DNA from: Mycobacterium sp. IS-1590 | Lineage (GTDB): Bacteria > Actinomycetota > Actinomycetes > Mycobacteriales > Mycobacteriaceae | Length of the DNA: 64,000 bases | Direction of reading: 5' to 3' | Assembly (NCBI RefSeq): GCF_001500025.1 | Contig: NZ_LQIW01000003.1 | Location: 140,021 to 204,020, forward strand | In this document: positions 24,110 through 32,356 of the stretch, piece after piece | Layout of the letters: each line of letters begins with the position of its first letter | Position numbering within the stretch: position 1 is the stretch's first letter | The notes under the pieces: model-generated | The model's database searches: none | The model's input: only the letters and a program-made list of their open reading frames with translations | What the model was told of the DNA's origin: nothing | Made by a program: the position numbers and the translations under genes

Positions 24110-25651
24110 TCAGCCGATCCGCCGCCCGACACCTTCCCAGTAGGGTTTGCGCAGCGCACGCTTGAGGATCTTGCCGCTGGGGGTGCGGGGCAGGTCGTCG
24201 GCGAACGACACCGACTTGGGCAGCTTGAACCCCGCCAGCCGTTCGCGGGCGTACGCGATGAGCTGCGCCTCGCCGGGGGAGCAGCCGGCCGCGGGCACCA
24301 CGACAGCCTTGACCGCCTCACCCCACGCCGGGTCCGGCACACCGATCACCGCCACATCGGCGACGTCCGGGTGCGTCATCAGAACGTTCTCGACCTCGGT
24401 CGGGTACACGTTCTCGCCGCCGGAGACGATCATGTCCTTGACCCGGTCGTGCAGGTACAGATAACCCTCGGCATCGAGGTAACCGGCGTCGCCGGTCTTC
24501 AGCCAGCCGTCCGGGGTGACCGTGGCGGCCGTCGCAGCGGGGTTGTTCCAATAGCCGCGCATGTTCTGCCGCGAGCGGGTCCACACCTCGCCGACCTCTC
24601 CGGTGGGGACGTCGCACCCCGCGTCATCGACGATGCGCACCTCGACCCAACCGAACGGCTTACCGCAGGAGCGCAGCAGTTCAGGGTCGTGACGGTCCAG
24701 TTGCGTGATGGATCCGGTGGTTTCGGTCTGCCCGTACACCTGTAGCAGATCGCAGTCGAATCGTTCGAGCGCCCGGACCAGGACGTCGTCGGTGATCGGG
24801 GATGCGCCGTAGACGATGGCGCGCAGGGCCGAGAAGTCCGTCGTCGCAACCCCCGGGGTCTCCAGGAGGCGCTGAATCACCACCGGCACCAGCAGCATGT
24901 TCGTAACACCGTGCCGCGCAACGGCGTCGAGGATAGCGGTCGGATCGACGTCGCGAAGCACGACCGTGCGCGCGCCTTCGCACAGGCCCACCAACGCCCA
25001 GCCGGAGCCCGCCATGTGGAACATCGGCATCACGGCCAGGCTCACGCTGTCGGCGTCGAAGCGCCATTTGTCGGCGATCCCGGAGGCCTTGCAGAAGTAG
25101 TTGTCGTTGGTCAGCATCACGCCCTTGGGTGAGCCGGTGGTGCCGGAGGTGTACATCAGAAACGCGATATCGTCGGGTTGCGTTGTGACGCAGGGGTCCT
25201 CGGCAGGATGTGGCTCGATCCAGCGATCGAACTCCGGCCAGCGCGGGTGCTCGCCGACGGCGACGACCAGAGCCGTCAGCCGGTCCTCGATCGCCTCGAC
25301 GTGCCCGAAGAACTCGGCGCCGACGATCACCACCCGCGCGCCGGCATCGTCGATGATGTGCAGCATCTCAGGTGGTGCCAGCCGCCAGTTGACGGGCACC
25401 ACGACCGCACCGAGTTTGGACAGCGCACAAGCGACTTCGAAGAACTCGATGCCGTTCTTCTCGATGAACGCGACCCGGTCGCCGAACCCGACACCGGCGG
25501 CGCGCAGCGCCTGGGCCACCCGGTTCGATCGGGTGTCGAGGTCGCCGAACGTCGCGGTGCGCTCGCCGGCGATCAACGCGACGGCGTCGCGACGTTCGGC
25601 GCCGAAGACGCGTGCGATATCGGCGACGGTCGCGATGTCGGGGTGGGGCAT
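24110..25651 (-). CDS. Acyl-CoA synthetase (FadD type)
   Basis: A 513-residue ANL enzyme that should form acyl-adenylates and then CoA thioesters. Motifs: P-loop FLMYTSGTTGSPKGVML (about 169-185), VYGQTETTG (about 321-329), hinge GWLKTGDAGYLDAEGYLYLHDR, and the C-terminal catalytic Lys in RTPSGKILKRALR. It lies between the glyoxalase and SDR genes, and its ATG is one base from the SDR stop, so the three are one operon. M. tuberculosis lacks a ligase at this spot as far as I recall, so it looks like a lineage-specific insertion. The acyl chain is unknown. Confidence 0.9.
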   Translation of the reverse strand: MPHPDIATVADIARVFGAERRDAVALIAGERTATFGDLDTRSNRVAQALRAAGVGFGDRVAFIEKNGIEFFEVACALSKLGAVVVPVNWRLAPPEMLHIIDDAGARVVIVGAEFFGHVEAIEDRLTALVVAVGEHPRWPEFDRWIEPHPAEDPCVTTQPDDIAFLMYTSGTTGSPKGVMLTNDNYFCKASGIADKWRFDADSVSLAVMPMFHMAGSGWALVGLCEGARTVVLRDVDPTAILDAVARHGVTNMLLVPVVIQRLLETPGVATTDFSALRAIVYGASPITDDVLVRALERFDCDLLQVYGQTETTGSITQLDRHDPELLRSCGKPFGWVEVRIVDDAGCDVPTGEVGEVWTRSRQNMRGYWNNPAATAATVTPDGWLKTGDAGYLDAEGYLYLHDRVKDMIVSGGENVYPTEVENVLMTHPDVADVAVIGVPDPAWGEAVKAVVVPAAGCSPGEAQLIAYARERLAGFKLPKSVSFADDLPRTPSGKILKRALRKPYWEGVGRRIG

Positions 25652-26536
25652 CTACTTGTTCGGTTGTAGGCGTTGCCGTTTCATCACGGCGTCGACGACC
25701 GCGGGTGCGAAGCTGTTGAGCACCTGGGCGCTGACGGCCATGCGCGGCGCGATCCGCACGGGCCGGGTTCTGGCGGCGGTGATCATCCAGTCTGCGGCCT
25801 CGTCGGAGGACAGCCCGGGCAAGCCGTCGTAGGCGCGGGTGGGGGCGATCATCGGCGTGCGCACCAGCGGATAGAACAGGGTGGTGGAGTGCACTCCGTC
25901 GGCGCTCCACTCGGTTTCGATGACGCGGCTCACCGCGGTCAGCGCCGCCTTGGACGCGTTGTACACCGAGAACAACGGCGACGACTCGCTGAGCACACCC
26001 CAGGTGGACACGTTGATGATGTGGCCGTCGCGCCGCTCACGCATGCCCGGTGCCAGGCCGCGGATCAGACGCAGCGGCCCGTAGTAATTGAGCGCCATGG
26101 TGCGTTCGACGTCGTGCCAGCGTTCCAGCGACTCGGCCAGCGGCCTGCGGATCGACCGTCCGGCGTTGTTGATCAGGATGTCGACGCCCCCGAGTTCCGT
26201 GGTGACACGTTCGACCAGGTCGTCGGCCGCGTCGAGATCCGACAGGTCGCAGGCGTGCGCCCAGGCGTCCCCGCCCTGCTGGGCGATCCGGTCGACCAGC
26301 GCATCGAGCAGTTCCTGGCGGCGTGCGGCCACCACGACGGTGGCTCCGCGGCGGGCGAACTTCTCGGCGGCCGCCTCGCCGATGCCCGATGACGCGCCCG
26401 TGAGAAGGATGCGCTTACCCCGCAGGTCAACGACGTCGCGGCCGGGCTGGTACTGCAGCAATTCGGGGACCACCGGCGGACGCATGGTGGTCAGCACGAG
26501 TTGATCGGCCAACCGCCGCAACGGGCTCTTGCTCAC
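25652..26536 (-). CDS. Short-chain dehydrogenase (Rv0547c-like)
   Basis: A 294-residue SDR. The cofactor motif LTGASSGIGEAAAE is about residues 44-57, the NNAG motif follows, and the catalytic Ser-Tyr-Lys set is in NVSTWGV and YNASKAAL. The RRQELLDAL stretch after beta-2 suggests NADP(H). GTG at 26536 gives the length I recall for Rv0547c; an upstream ATG at 26584 would start inside the hairpin region at 26560-26604. It heads the SDR-FadD-glyoxalase operon. A role in lipid keto-group reduction is plausible but not shown. Confidence 0.87.
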   Translation of the reverse strand: MSKSPLRRLADQLVLTTMRPPVVPELLQYQPGRDVVDLRGKRILLTGASSGIGEAAAEKFARRGATVVVAARRQELLDALVDRIAQQGGDAWAHACDLSDLDAADDLVERVTTELGGVDILINNAGRSIRRPLAESLERWHDVERTMALNYYGPLRLIRGLAPGMRERRDGHIINVSTWGVLSESSPLFSVYNASKAALTAVSRVIETEWSADGVHSTTLFYPLVRTPMIAPTRAYDGLPGLSSDEAADWMITAARTRPVRIAPRMAVSAQVLNSFAPAVVDAVMKRQRLQPNK

Positions 26537-26559
26537 GACGCGCCAGTCTAGGTGAGTGG

Positions 26560-26604
26560 TTTGTGAGTGAAAACGTTCGCTCACCGATCGAAATCACTCA
26601 CAAA
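26560..26604. repeat. Intergenic hairpin repeat, copy 2
   Basis: An 11-nt perfect inverted repeat: TTTGTGAGTGA at 26560-26570 and its complement at 26594-26604, with a 23-nt loop containing CGTTCGCTCACCGATCG. The right arm carries the TGA stop of the TetR gene to its right. The loop is nearly identical to that of the copy at 5346-5398 and has the same length. Confidence 0.78.
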
Positions 26605-27242
26605 TCGCGCGTGCGGCCGGGGCCGCCGGCCAGCAGACCCGACGACGCGAACTTCAGCCCCGCTCGGAGTTCGTCCAACTGGATCGGATCCTCGGACTCG
26701 ATGTAACGCAGCGTCGTCGCCACCGCCATGTTGAAGAACAACCACGCCAACGCTTTCGGGCTGAGCTCGTTGCGGTACTGGTCGCGGTAGTGGTTCATGT
26801 GCAACGTCGACATCGCCACGAGGGTGGCGTTCAGACCCGAGATGCTCTCGAACGCGCGCACATGGTCCGGCCGCTCGGCGAGGTACCGAAGCAGGCCGCG
26901 GTTGGCGATCGTCACGTCGATGAGGAAGTCGATGGAGGCGGCCATCGCCTCGGCGGGTTGGGCGAGCGTCACGGCCCGCAGTCGTTCCTCGATGACCGGT
27001 GCCTGCGACAGGGCGAGGTGTTCGATGGCGGCCTGGAGGATCTCGTCCTTGTCGGCGAAGTACTGGTAGATCGATCCCTTGCTGACCCCCGCACGATCGG
27101 CGATCAGGTTCGTGGTGACCTGTGCCGGATCGGTGGTGAGCAGCAGGCCGGCCGTCGTTTCGACGATTTTTGCGACCATCTCACGAGACCGTTGTTGTTG
27201 CGGCGTCTTCCTGCGCTCCGACCTGCGGTTATTCGTGCCCAC
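26598..27242 (-). CDS. TetR family regulator
   Basis: A 214-residue TetR protein. A basic N-terminal tail (MGTNNRRSERRKTPQQQRSRE) precedes the helix-turn-helix at about residues 22-70 (VETTAGLLLTTDPAQVTTNLIADRAGVSKGSIYQYFADKDEIL). The start is GTG at 27242. It is divergent from the DUF2236 pseudogene, 82 bp away, and a 22-bp dyad lies between them. The stop lies inside the hairpin repeat at 26560-26604. It probably controlled the DUF2236 gene; that target is now broken. Confidence 0.88.
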   Translation of the reverse strand: MGTNNRRSERRKTPQQQRSREMVAKIVETTAGLLLTTDPAQVTTNLIADRAGVSKGSIYQYFADKDEILQAAIEHLALSQAPVIEERLRAVTLAQPAEAMAASIDFLIDVTIANRGLLRYLAERPDHVRAFESISGLNATLVAMSTLHMNHYRDQYRNELSPKALAWLFFNMAVATTLRYIESEDPIQLDELRAGLKFASSGLLAGGPGRTRDL

Positions 27243-27263
27243 AAATATCCCTTATGCGACTTG

Positions 27264-27285
27264 AATGCGACCTGGCGGTCATATT
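27264..27285. promoter_or_regulatory. Candidate TetR operator between the divergent TetR and DUF2236 genes
   Basis: A 22-bp imperfect dyad with AAT..GACC and GGTC..ATT arms around TGGC (7 of 11 arm positions pair). It lies 22 bp from the TetR start and 40 bp from the DUF2236 start. An ATGCGAC direct repeat (27254-27260 and 27265-27271) overlaps it. Confidence 0.5.
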
Positions 27286-27324
27286 AACCTCGCCCGACTA
27301 CCTGAAACGGAGGTGGACGCCGCC

Positions 27325-28269
27325 ATGACCGCCACTTCGGACATCGATCTGCCTGTCGATGACGAGCCGATCGAGCTCGTCCCGCCGGATTCGCTGACCG
27401 CCGAGCACACCGGCCGCTGGACGTTCCTGATCTTCGAGGGCGCGGCGTTCATGATGCAGGCGATGCATCCCGTCATCGCCGAGGTCACCGGACGCTATTC
27501 GGCGGCGTTCCACGGCGATCCGGGCGGCCGCGCGATCCGGTCCATCGACTCGGTGCTTCGTTGGACCTACGGCGGCACCGAAGCCGTTGCCGAAGGAAAC
27601 CGGGTTCGGGCCATGCACCGCCCGATGACGATGAAGAGCGAGACGACCGGCAAACAGATCAGCGCCCTGAATCCCGAGGCGTACCAATGGGTTATCTGCA
27701 CCGGCTACATCGTCAACGTCCACGGCGCTCGCCTGTTGATCGGACGTGACTTCACCGACGACGAGAAGGCCCAGCTGCTGCGCGACAACCGCCGGCTGGC
27801 GCGGCTGCTGCATGTGCCGATGCGCGATTATCCCGAGACCGACCAGGAGATGACCGACTACTTCGAGTCGATGGTCGACAAGCTCGAGGCGACACCGCAG
27901 GCCCAGAAGCTGATGGACGACCTGATCACCGGAACGATGGAGATGCCCCCGTCGGTGCCGACGGCGTTCTATCCGGCGATCAAGGCCGTGCTGCGGCCCG
28001 TACTCCGCCTGAACTACCTGTCGATCGTCGGCCTGCTCGACCCGCGCCTGCGCACCAAGCTCGGGGTGAGCTGGAGTCCCCGGGAGGAGCGCCAGCTCAA
28101 CCGCGTCTACTAGGCGATCCGCATCGCCTACCGCGTGCTTCCCGACCGGTTGACCTACTTTCCGCTGGCCTACCACGCGCGCAAGCATCACCAGTGCCTG
28201 GAGAAGATGGCCGAGCGGCAGAAGAAGTCGTTCGCCTACCAGGTGCCGGGCGCGGTTGCGCCGGCGTAG
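27325..28269 (+). pseudogene. DUF2236 (MpaB/latex-clearing-like) oxygenase interrupted by an amber codon
   Basis: The frame starts at ATG 27325 (GGAGG at 27309-27313) and runs 262 codons to TAG at 28111-28113. Reading on in the same frame gives a family-like C-terminus (AIRIAYRVLPDRLTYFPLAYHARK...) ending at TAG 28267-28269, which aligns with the end of the intact DUF2236 gene at 53046-54008 (RVLQLAWRVLPDKVRLIPLARNR). So a single base change probably created a nonsense codon at codon 263 of 314. The truncated product keeps the haem-region helices but loses the last 52 residues. It could be a recent pseudogene, a sequencing error, or (less likely) a readthrough site. Confidence 0.85.
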
Positions 28270-28272
28270 AAC

Positions 28273-29184
28273 TCAGAAGTAGCGGGGGAAGCCGGTCCAG
28301 TCGGGGTCGCGCTTCTCCAGGAACGCGTCGCGGCCCTCGACCGCCTCGTCGGTCATGTACGCCAATCGCGTCGCCTCACCGGCGAACAACTGCTGACCCA
28401 CGAGACCGTCGTCGGTGAGGTTGAACGCGTACTTGAGCATCCGGATCGCCTGCGGCGACTTGCCGTTGATCTCCGACGCCCACTGCAGCGCGACGGTCTC
28501 CAGTTCGGTGTGGTCGACGACCGCGTTGACCGCACCCATCGCGTGCATCTGCTCGGCGGTGTACGGGCGGCCCAAAAAGAAGATCTCGCGGGCGAACTTC
28601 TGGCCGACCTGCTTGGCCAGATACGCGCTGCCGTATCCGCCGTCGAAGCTGCCGACGTCGGCATCGGTCTGCTTGAACCGGGCGTGCTCGCGGCTGGCCA
28701 GTGTCAGGTCGCACACCGCGTGCAGGCTGTGCCCGCCGCCGGCCGCCCACCCGTTGACCAGACAGATCACCGGTTTGGGCATGAACCGGATCAGCCGCTG
28801 CACCTCCAGGATGTGCAGGCGACCGGCGCGCGCCGGGTCGACGGTTTCGGCCGTCTCGCCCGATGCGTACTGATAGCCGCTGCGGCCGCGGATCCGCTGA
28901 TCCCCGCCGGAGCAGAAGGCCCATCCGCCGTCCTTCGGTGAGGGCCCGTTGCCGGTCAGCAGCACGACTCCGACATCCGATGACATCCGCGCGTGGTCGA
29001 GAACGCGGTACAGCTCGTCGACGGTGTGCGGCCGGAACGCGTTGCGCACCTCGGGCCGGTCGAACGCGACGCGCACCGTGGGCTGCGCGGCGCCGTCGAC
29101 GACGTGGCGGTGGTAGGTGATGTCGGTCAGCTCGAACCCGTCGATGGACTGCCACAGCGACGGGTCAAACGGGTTGTCACTCAC
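28273..29184 (-). CDS. menB: 1,4-dihydroxy-2-naphthoyl-CoA synthase
   Basis: A 303-residue crotonase-fold enzyme that closes the second ring of the naphthoquinone from o-succinylbenzoyl-CoA. Diagnostic blocks are FCSGGDQRIRGRSGYQ (about residues 90-104), ICLVNGWAAGGGHSLHAVCDLTLAS (140-164) forming the oxyanion hole, and DVGSFDGGYGSAYLA with Asp181 at the catalytic position. A bicarbonate or Asp-type general base distinguishes MenB classes; here the sequence GSFDGGYG is of the mycobacterial type. Its ATG overlaps the stop of the upstream deazaflavin gene (ATGA at 29181-29184), so it is translationally coupled to it. Confidence 0.96.
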   Translation of the reverse strand: MSDNPFDPSLWQSIDGFELTDITYHRHVVDGAAQPTVRVAFDRPEVRNAFRPHTVDELYRVLDHARMSSDVGVVLLTGNGPSPKDGGWAFCSGGDQRIRGRSGYQYASGETAETVDPARAGRLHILEVQRLIRFMPKPVICLVNGWAAGGGHSLHAVCDLTLASREHARFKQTDADVGSFDGGYGSAYLAKQVGQKFAREIFFLGRPYTAEQMHAMGAVNAVVDHTELETVALQWASEINGKSPQAIRMLKYAFNLTDDGLVGQQLFAGEATRLAYMTDEAVEGRDAFLEKRDPDWTGFPRYF

Positions 29185-29630
29185 TGGCTTACCCTATCGA
29201 TGCGGAATACCGGGCAGCGACCGGCGAGTGCCTCGAACTCGTCGGGGTCGGGTCCGGTGACCAGTCCCGCACCCTTGATGAAGTCCACGCCGGTGGGCAC
29301 CTTCGACGGGAACTGCCGCAGCAACGGTCGTGCCGCGTCGACGGGCATCTCCACCATCCGCACCCGCTCGCTGCGGCGGCCGATGTGCAGCGTGACCTCG
29401 CCGGCGGCCCTGACGTTGGCGGCCCAGTCGGAGCCGGGCACCCCGCCGACCACATAGCGCTGACCGTCGACCTCCATCGGCGTGACCGGCGTGGACCGCA
29501 TCTTGCCGGTCTTGCGTCCCGGTACGGACAGCACGACGGGGCCTTTCTCGCCGAGAATGCCCAGCTTCTGCAGGCCGATCATCACCTTGTTGACGTACTT
29601 CAGCCACCAGGGCAGGCGAATGTCGGACAT
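29181..29630 (-). CDS. F420-dependent oxidoreductase coupled to menB
   Basis: A 149-residue deazaflavin-dependent split-barrel protein. The cofactor-binding stretch LSVPGRKTGKMRSTPVTPMEVDGQRYVVGG is at about residues 33-62, followed by DWAANVRAAGEVTLHIGRRSERVRMVEMP. It probably uses F420H2. Ddn of the same family has been reported to reduce menaquinone in M. tuberculosis, which makes its coupling to menB notable. It overlaps menB by 4 nt and is 10 nt downstream of a close paralogue, sharing the DWxxNxRAAxxVTLxxGRRSERVR block. A tandem duplication is the simplest explanation. Confidence 0.85.
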   Translation of the reverse strand: MSDIRLPWWLKYVNKVMIGLQKLGILGEKGPVVLSVPGRKTGKMRSTPVTPMEVDGQRYVVGGVPGSDWAANVRAAGEVTLHIGRRSERVRMVEMPVDAARPLLRQFPSKVPTGVDFIKGAGLVTGPDPDEFEALAGRCPVFRIDRVSQ

Positions 29631-29640
29631 GGCGCAAACG

Positions 29641-30096
29641 CTACGTGATCGGATCGACGCGGAACACCGGCAGGCGGCCCGCCATGGCCTCGAGTTCCTC
29701 GGGTGTGCCGGTCGCCAATACCCCCGCGCGCGTCATCATGTCCACGCCGACGGGAACCTGCGCCGGGAACTGCCGCAGCACCGGCCGCGCCTCGTCGGGG
29801 GTGAGCTCGACGAGGCGCACCCGCTCCGATCGCCGGCCCTGCCGCAACGTGACCTGTTTCGCCGCACGGGCGTTGCGCACCCAGTCCGCGCCCGGGTAGC
29901 CGTTGACGACGTATCGGGCGCCGTCGACGAACATCGGCGTGATCGGCGTCGACCGTGGCTTACCCGTCCTGCGGCCCGGCACGGTCAACACCACGGGGGA
30001 TTCGTGCCGCGAGATCGGCACCCCGATCCTCAGCAGCACCATCACCAGCTTGTTGGCGAGTTTGAGCCACCGCGGGGGCGCCGTGCGATCGCCCAT
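29641..30096 (-). CDS. F420-dependent oxidoreductase, tandem paralogue
   Basis: A 151-residue member of the same family, with LTVPGRRTGKPRSTPITPMFVDGARYVVNG at about residues 37-66 and GADWVRNARAAKQVTLRQGRRSERVRLVELTPDEARPVLRQFP. It resembles the neighbouring 29181-29630 product along most of its length. I take the ATG at 30096 (MGDRTAPPRWLKLANK); the very long open frame upstream is antisense to nothing known and has no family support. A GAGGAG stretch precedes the start. It is first in a deazaflavin-deazaflavin-menB operon. Confidence 0.84.
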   Translation of the reverse strand: MGDRTAPPRWLKLANKLVMVLLRIGVPISRHESPVVLTVPGRRTGKPRSTPITPMFVDGARYVVNGYPGADWVRNARAAKQVTLRQGRRSERVRLVELTPDEARPVLRQFPAQVPVGVDMMTRAGVLATGTPEELEAMAGRLPVFRVDPIT

Positions 30097-30173
30097 GCCT
30101 CTCCTCCTCCCTCGAGCCGGAACAACGTACCCGGTCGCCAAGGACGGCCCCGGTCCGGCTTGTGGCGCTGACA

Positions 30174-31415
30174 CTACCGGCGAACTCGGCTTACCTTGTC
30201 GCGCAGCACGTCTCGTTCCCGGTCGTTGTCGGTCATGGCGGCTGCCCGGTCGAGTTCGGCGGCGGCCTCGGCGCTGCGGCCCAATCGCGCGAGCAGTTCG
30301 CCGCGCACGCTCGGCAGCAGATACGAGCCGTCCAGCCCCGTCAACGAGTCGACGATCTCCAGCCCGGCCTCGGGGCCCTCCGCCATCGCCACCGCCACCG
30401 CCCGGTTCAGTTCGACCACCGGTGACGGTGCGACCCGCGCCAATCCGTCGTACAGCGCGACGATGCGGCGCCAGTCGGTATCGGCGGCGGTGGGCGCGGT
30501 GGCGTGGCATTCGGCGATCGCCGCCTGCAGCGCATACGGTCCCCACCCAGTGCCCTTGCGCCGCAATGTGTTCGCGGCGCATTCGAGCGCGGCCACCCCG
30601 CGCTGGATCTGTGCCCGGTCCCATTTGGTTCGGTTCTGATCCTCCAGCAGTATCGGCCGGCCGTCGCTGTCGGTGCGGGCGGCAAAGCGTGACGACTGCA
30701 GCTCCATCAGTGCCACCAGGCCGTGGGCCTCCGGTTCGTCGGGCACCAGCGCGGCGAGCACCCGGCCGAGACGAAGTGCCTCGGCGCACAGTTCGTCGCG
30801 GATCCAGCGCTGACCGAACGAGGCCGAGTAACCCTCGTTGTAGATCAGGTAGATCACGCTCAGCACCGCCGACAGCCGCTGCGCATACTCCGAGCGGTCC
30901 GGCACCTCGAACGGCACGTCGGCGGCCGAGAGGGCCTTCTTGGCACGGGTGATGCGCGCCGCGACGGTCGGCGTGGACGTCAGGAAGGCGCGCGCGATCT
31001 CCTCGGTGGTGAGCCCGCCGACCACCCGCAATGTCAACGCGATTCGGCCCTCGGGCGGCAGCACCGGATGCGCCGAGATGAAGATCAGCCGGAGCACGTC
31101 GTCGTCGATGCGGTCGGGGTCCCACGACTCCTCGATGTGGTTCTCCAACTCGTGAGCCATCGCGGCATATTTGCTGTCGAGATTGCGCTGACGGCGCCAC
31201 AAGTCGATGGCCTTGCGTTTGGCAACGGTGGTCAGCCATGCGCCGGCGTTGCGCGGAACGCCCGTCGTCGGCCACTGCTCGAGTGCGTCGACGAGCGCGT
31301 CGGCGGCCAGATCTTCGGCGAGCCCGACATCGCCGACCGCGCGCGTCAGCGTCGCGACGATTTTCGCCGCCTCCATGCGCCACACCGCGGCGACGGTCGC
31401 CTGCACGTCGGTCAC
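30174..31415 (-). CDS. ECF42-like sigma factor with C-terminal TPR-like domain
   Basis: A 413-residue sigma factor. Region 2 is at about residues 14-75 (GLAEDLAADALVDALEQWPTTGVPRNAGAWLTTVAKRKAIDLWRR), and region 4 at about 115-170 (EGRIALTLRVVGGLTTEEIARAFLTSTPTVAARITRAKKAL). The remaining 240 residues form a helical TPR-like extension (AVLSVIYLIYNEGYSAS..., then WRRIVALYDGLARVAPSPVVELNRAVAVAMAEGP). This is the ECF42 architecture, with no anti-sigma factor and DGPF/YCII genes as usual partners. A DGPF gene with a matching promoter lies 15 kb away at 45830-46294. The stop is 77 nt from the deazaflavin start. Confidence 0.88.
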   Translation of the reverse strand: MTDVQATVAAVWRMEAAKIVATLTRAVGDVGLAEDLAADALVDALEQWPTTGVPRNAGAWLTTVAKRKAIDLWRRQRNLDSKYAAMAHELENHIEESWDPDRIDDDVLRLIFISAHPVLPPEGRIALTLRVVGGLTTEEIARAFLTSTPTVAARITRAKKALSAADVPFEVPDRSEYAQRLSAVLSVIYLIYNEGYSASFGQRWIRDELCAEALRLGRVLAALVPDEPEAHGLVALMELQSSRFAARTDSDGRPILLEDQNRTKWDRAQIQRGVAALECAANTLRRKGTGWGPYALQAAIAECHATAPTAADTDWRRIVALYDGLARVAPSPVVELNRAVAVAMAEGPEAGLEIVDSLTGLDGSYLLPSVRGELLARLGRSAEAAAELDRAAAMTDNDRERDVLRDKVSRVRR

Positions 31416-31527
31416 GACCTCATTGTGCCGAGCCGGGGCCGACGCGGAGCCCGGAGCGCGGAATCCACTGTCTTACTGCGGCGTGTCGCAACGCTTTTGC
31501 CGAGTTCGCGACGGAAAGTTAGAAGGT

Positions 31528-31737
31528 ATGACCCACAGGTTGGTCACCGCGTATTGGGAAGGCCGCAAGGCGTTCCCGCACACGCTCGTCAACCCGTATG
31601 CGGGACTGGGGGACCGGGCGATCGCGAGGATGTGGCGGCTGGGCTGGCAGCGCGCCGCCGACGAGCAGCGGGGTATTCCGAGCGAAGAGGAGCGACTTGC
31701 TCGCTTCGCCGCGGAAATCGATGCCCTCCTGGACTAG
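31528..31737 (+). CDS. Ribosome modulation factor/CrpP-like small protein
   Basis: A 69-residue protein. The pattern YWEGRKAFPHTLVNPYAGLGDRAIARMWRLGWQRA fits the RMF/CrpP signature of G-x-x-A-F followed by NPY and a W-x-x-G-W. RMF dimerises ribosomes in stationary phase in gamma-proteobacteria; CrpP relatives are small proteins of debated function. It overlaps the downstream kinase gene by 17 nt (start ATG 31721) and lies divergent from the sigma gene. An AGAAGG sequence precedes the ATG. A ribosome role in this species is inference. Confidence 0.7.
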   Translation: MTHRLVTAYWEGRKAFPHTLVNPYAGLGDRAIARMWRLGWQRAADEQRGIPSEEERLARFAAEIDALLD

Positions 31738-32320
31738 TCGCCTCGACGCGCTACGGCGCCGACGGCCTCGCGTGGTTCTCGGTGTCACGGGCCCGCCGGG
31801 TGCGGGCAAATCGACACTGGCCGAGGCGATCGCGGCCGCCGAAGGCGCGGTGTACGTCCCGATGGACGGCTACCACCTCGCCGACGCCGAACTGCAGCGG
31901 CTGGGCCGCCTGGACCGCAAGGGCGCCATCGACACCTTCGACGCCTACGGGTATCTCGCCCTGCTGCAACGCATAAAGGCCCAGGGCGACGAGACCGTGT
32001 ACGCGCCGGCGTTCCACCGCGATCTCGAACAGCCGATCGCGGGCAGCATCCCCGTCCTGCCCGGCCACCGGCTGATCGTCACCGAAGGCAACTACCTTCT
32101 CGACGACGAGCTTCCATGGCCGACGATCGGCGCCCTGCTCGACGAGGTGTGGTTCGTCGACGCCCCGCCCGACGTGCGCCGTCGTCGCCTCATCGCCCGC
32201 CATGTCGAGTACGGTAAGTCGCCCGAGCAGGCCGAGGCGTGGGTGCGCGCCGTCGACGACCCGAACGCCGTGCGCATCGAAACCGCCCGGGCGAAGGCCG
32301 ATTTCGTCGTCACGCCGTAG
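31721..32320 (+). CDS. Nucleoside/sugar kinase-like P-loop protein
   Basis: A 199-residue P-loop kinase of the uridine kinase/phosphoribulokinase class. The Walker A motif GVTGPPGAGKSTLAEAI is at about residues 18-34, the MDGYHLADAEL block follows, and the catalytic stretch VTEGNYLLDDELPWP is at about 122-136. The HRDLEQPIAGSIPV region is the substrate lid. Related proteins phosphorylate pantothenate, uridine or fructose, but this one cannot be assigned a substrate. It overlaps the RMF-like gene, so the two are co-translated. It ends before a repeat-and-hairpin region and is convergent with fadD8. Confidence 0.82.
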   Translation: MPSWTSRLDALRRRRPRVVLGVTGPPGAGKSTLAEAIAAAEGAVYVPMDGYHLADAELQRLGRLDRKGAIDTFDAYGYLALLQRIKAQGDETVYAPAFHRDLEQPIAGSIPVLPGHRLIVTEGNYLLDDELPWPTIGALLDEVWFVDAPPDVRRRRLIARHVEYGKSPEQAEAWVRAVDDPNAVRIETARAKADFVVTP

Positions 32321-32321
32321 C

Positions 32322-32349
32322 AAACCCCTTAACCCAAACCCCTTAACCC
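32322..32349. repeat. 14-bp tandem repeat (2 copies plus a partial)
   Basis: AAACCCCTTAACCC is repeated exactly at 32322-32335 and 32336-32349, followed by a partial copy AAACCCC at 32350-32356. It starts one base after the kinase stop and abuts the hairpin at 32357. C-rich strand-slippage tract; no function known. Confidence 0.8.
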
Positions 32350-32356
32350 AAACCCC

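Noticed and set aside
28111..28113. Amber codon as programmed pyrrolysine or selenocysteine-like recoding
   Set aside because: There is no sign of recoding elements, and a nonsense mutation in one of two paralogues is simpler; readthrough is kept only as a remote option.
29641..31383. Minus-strand frame of 580 codons ending in the deazaflavin gene
   Set aside because: Only the last 151 codons are family-like; the rest is a shadow of the sigma gene in another frame.
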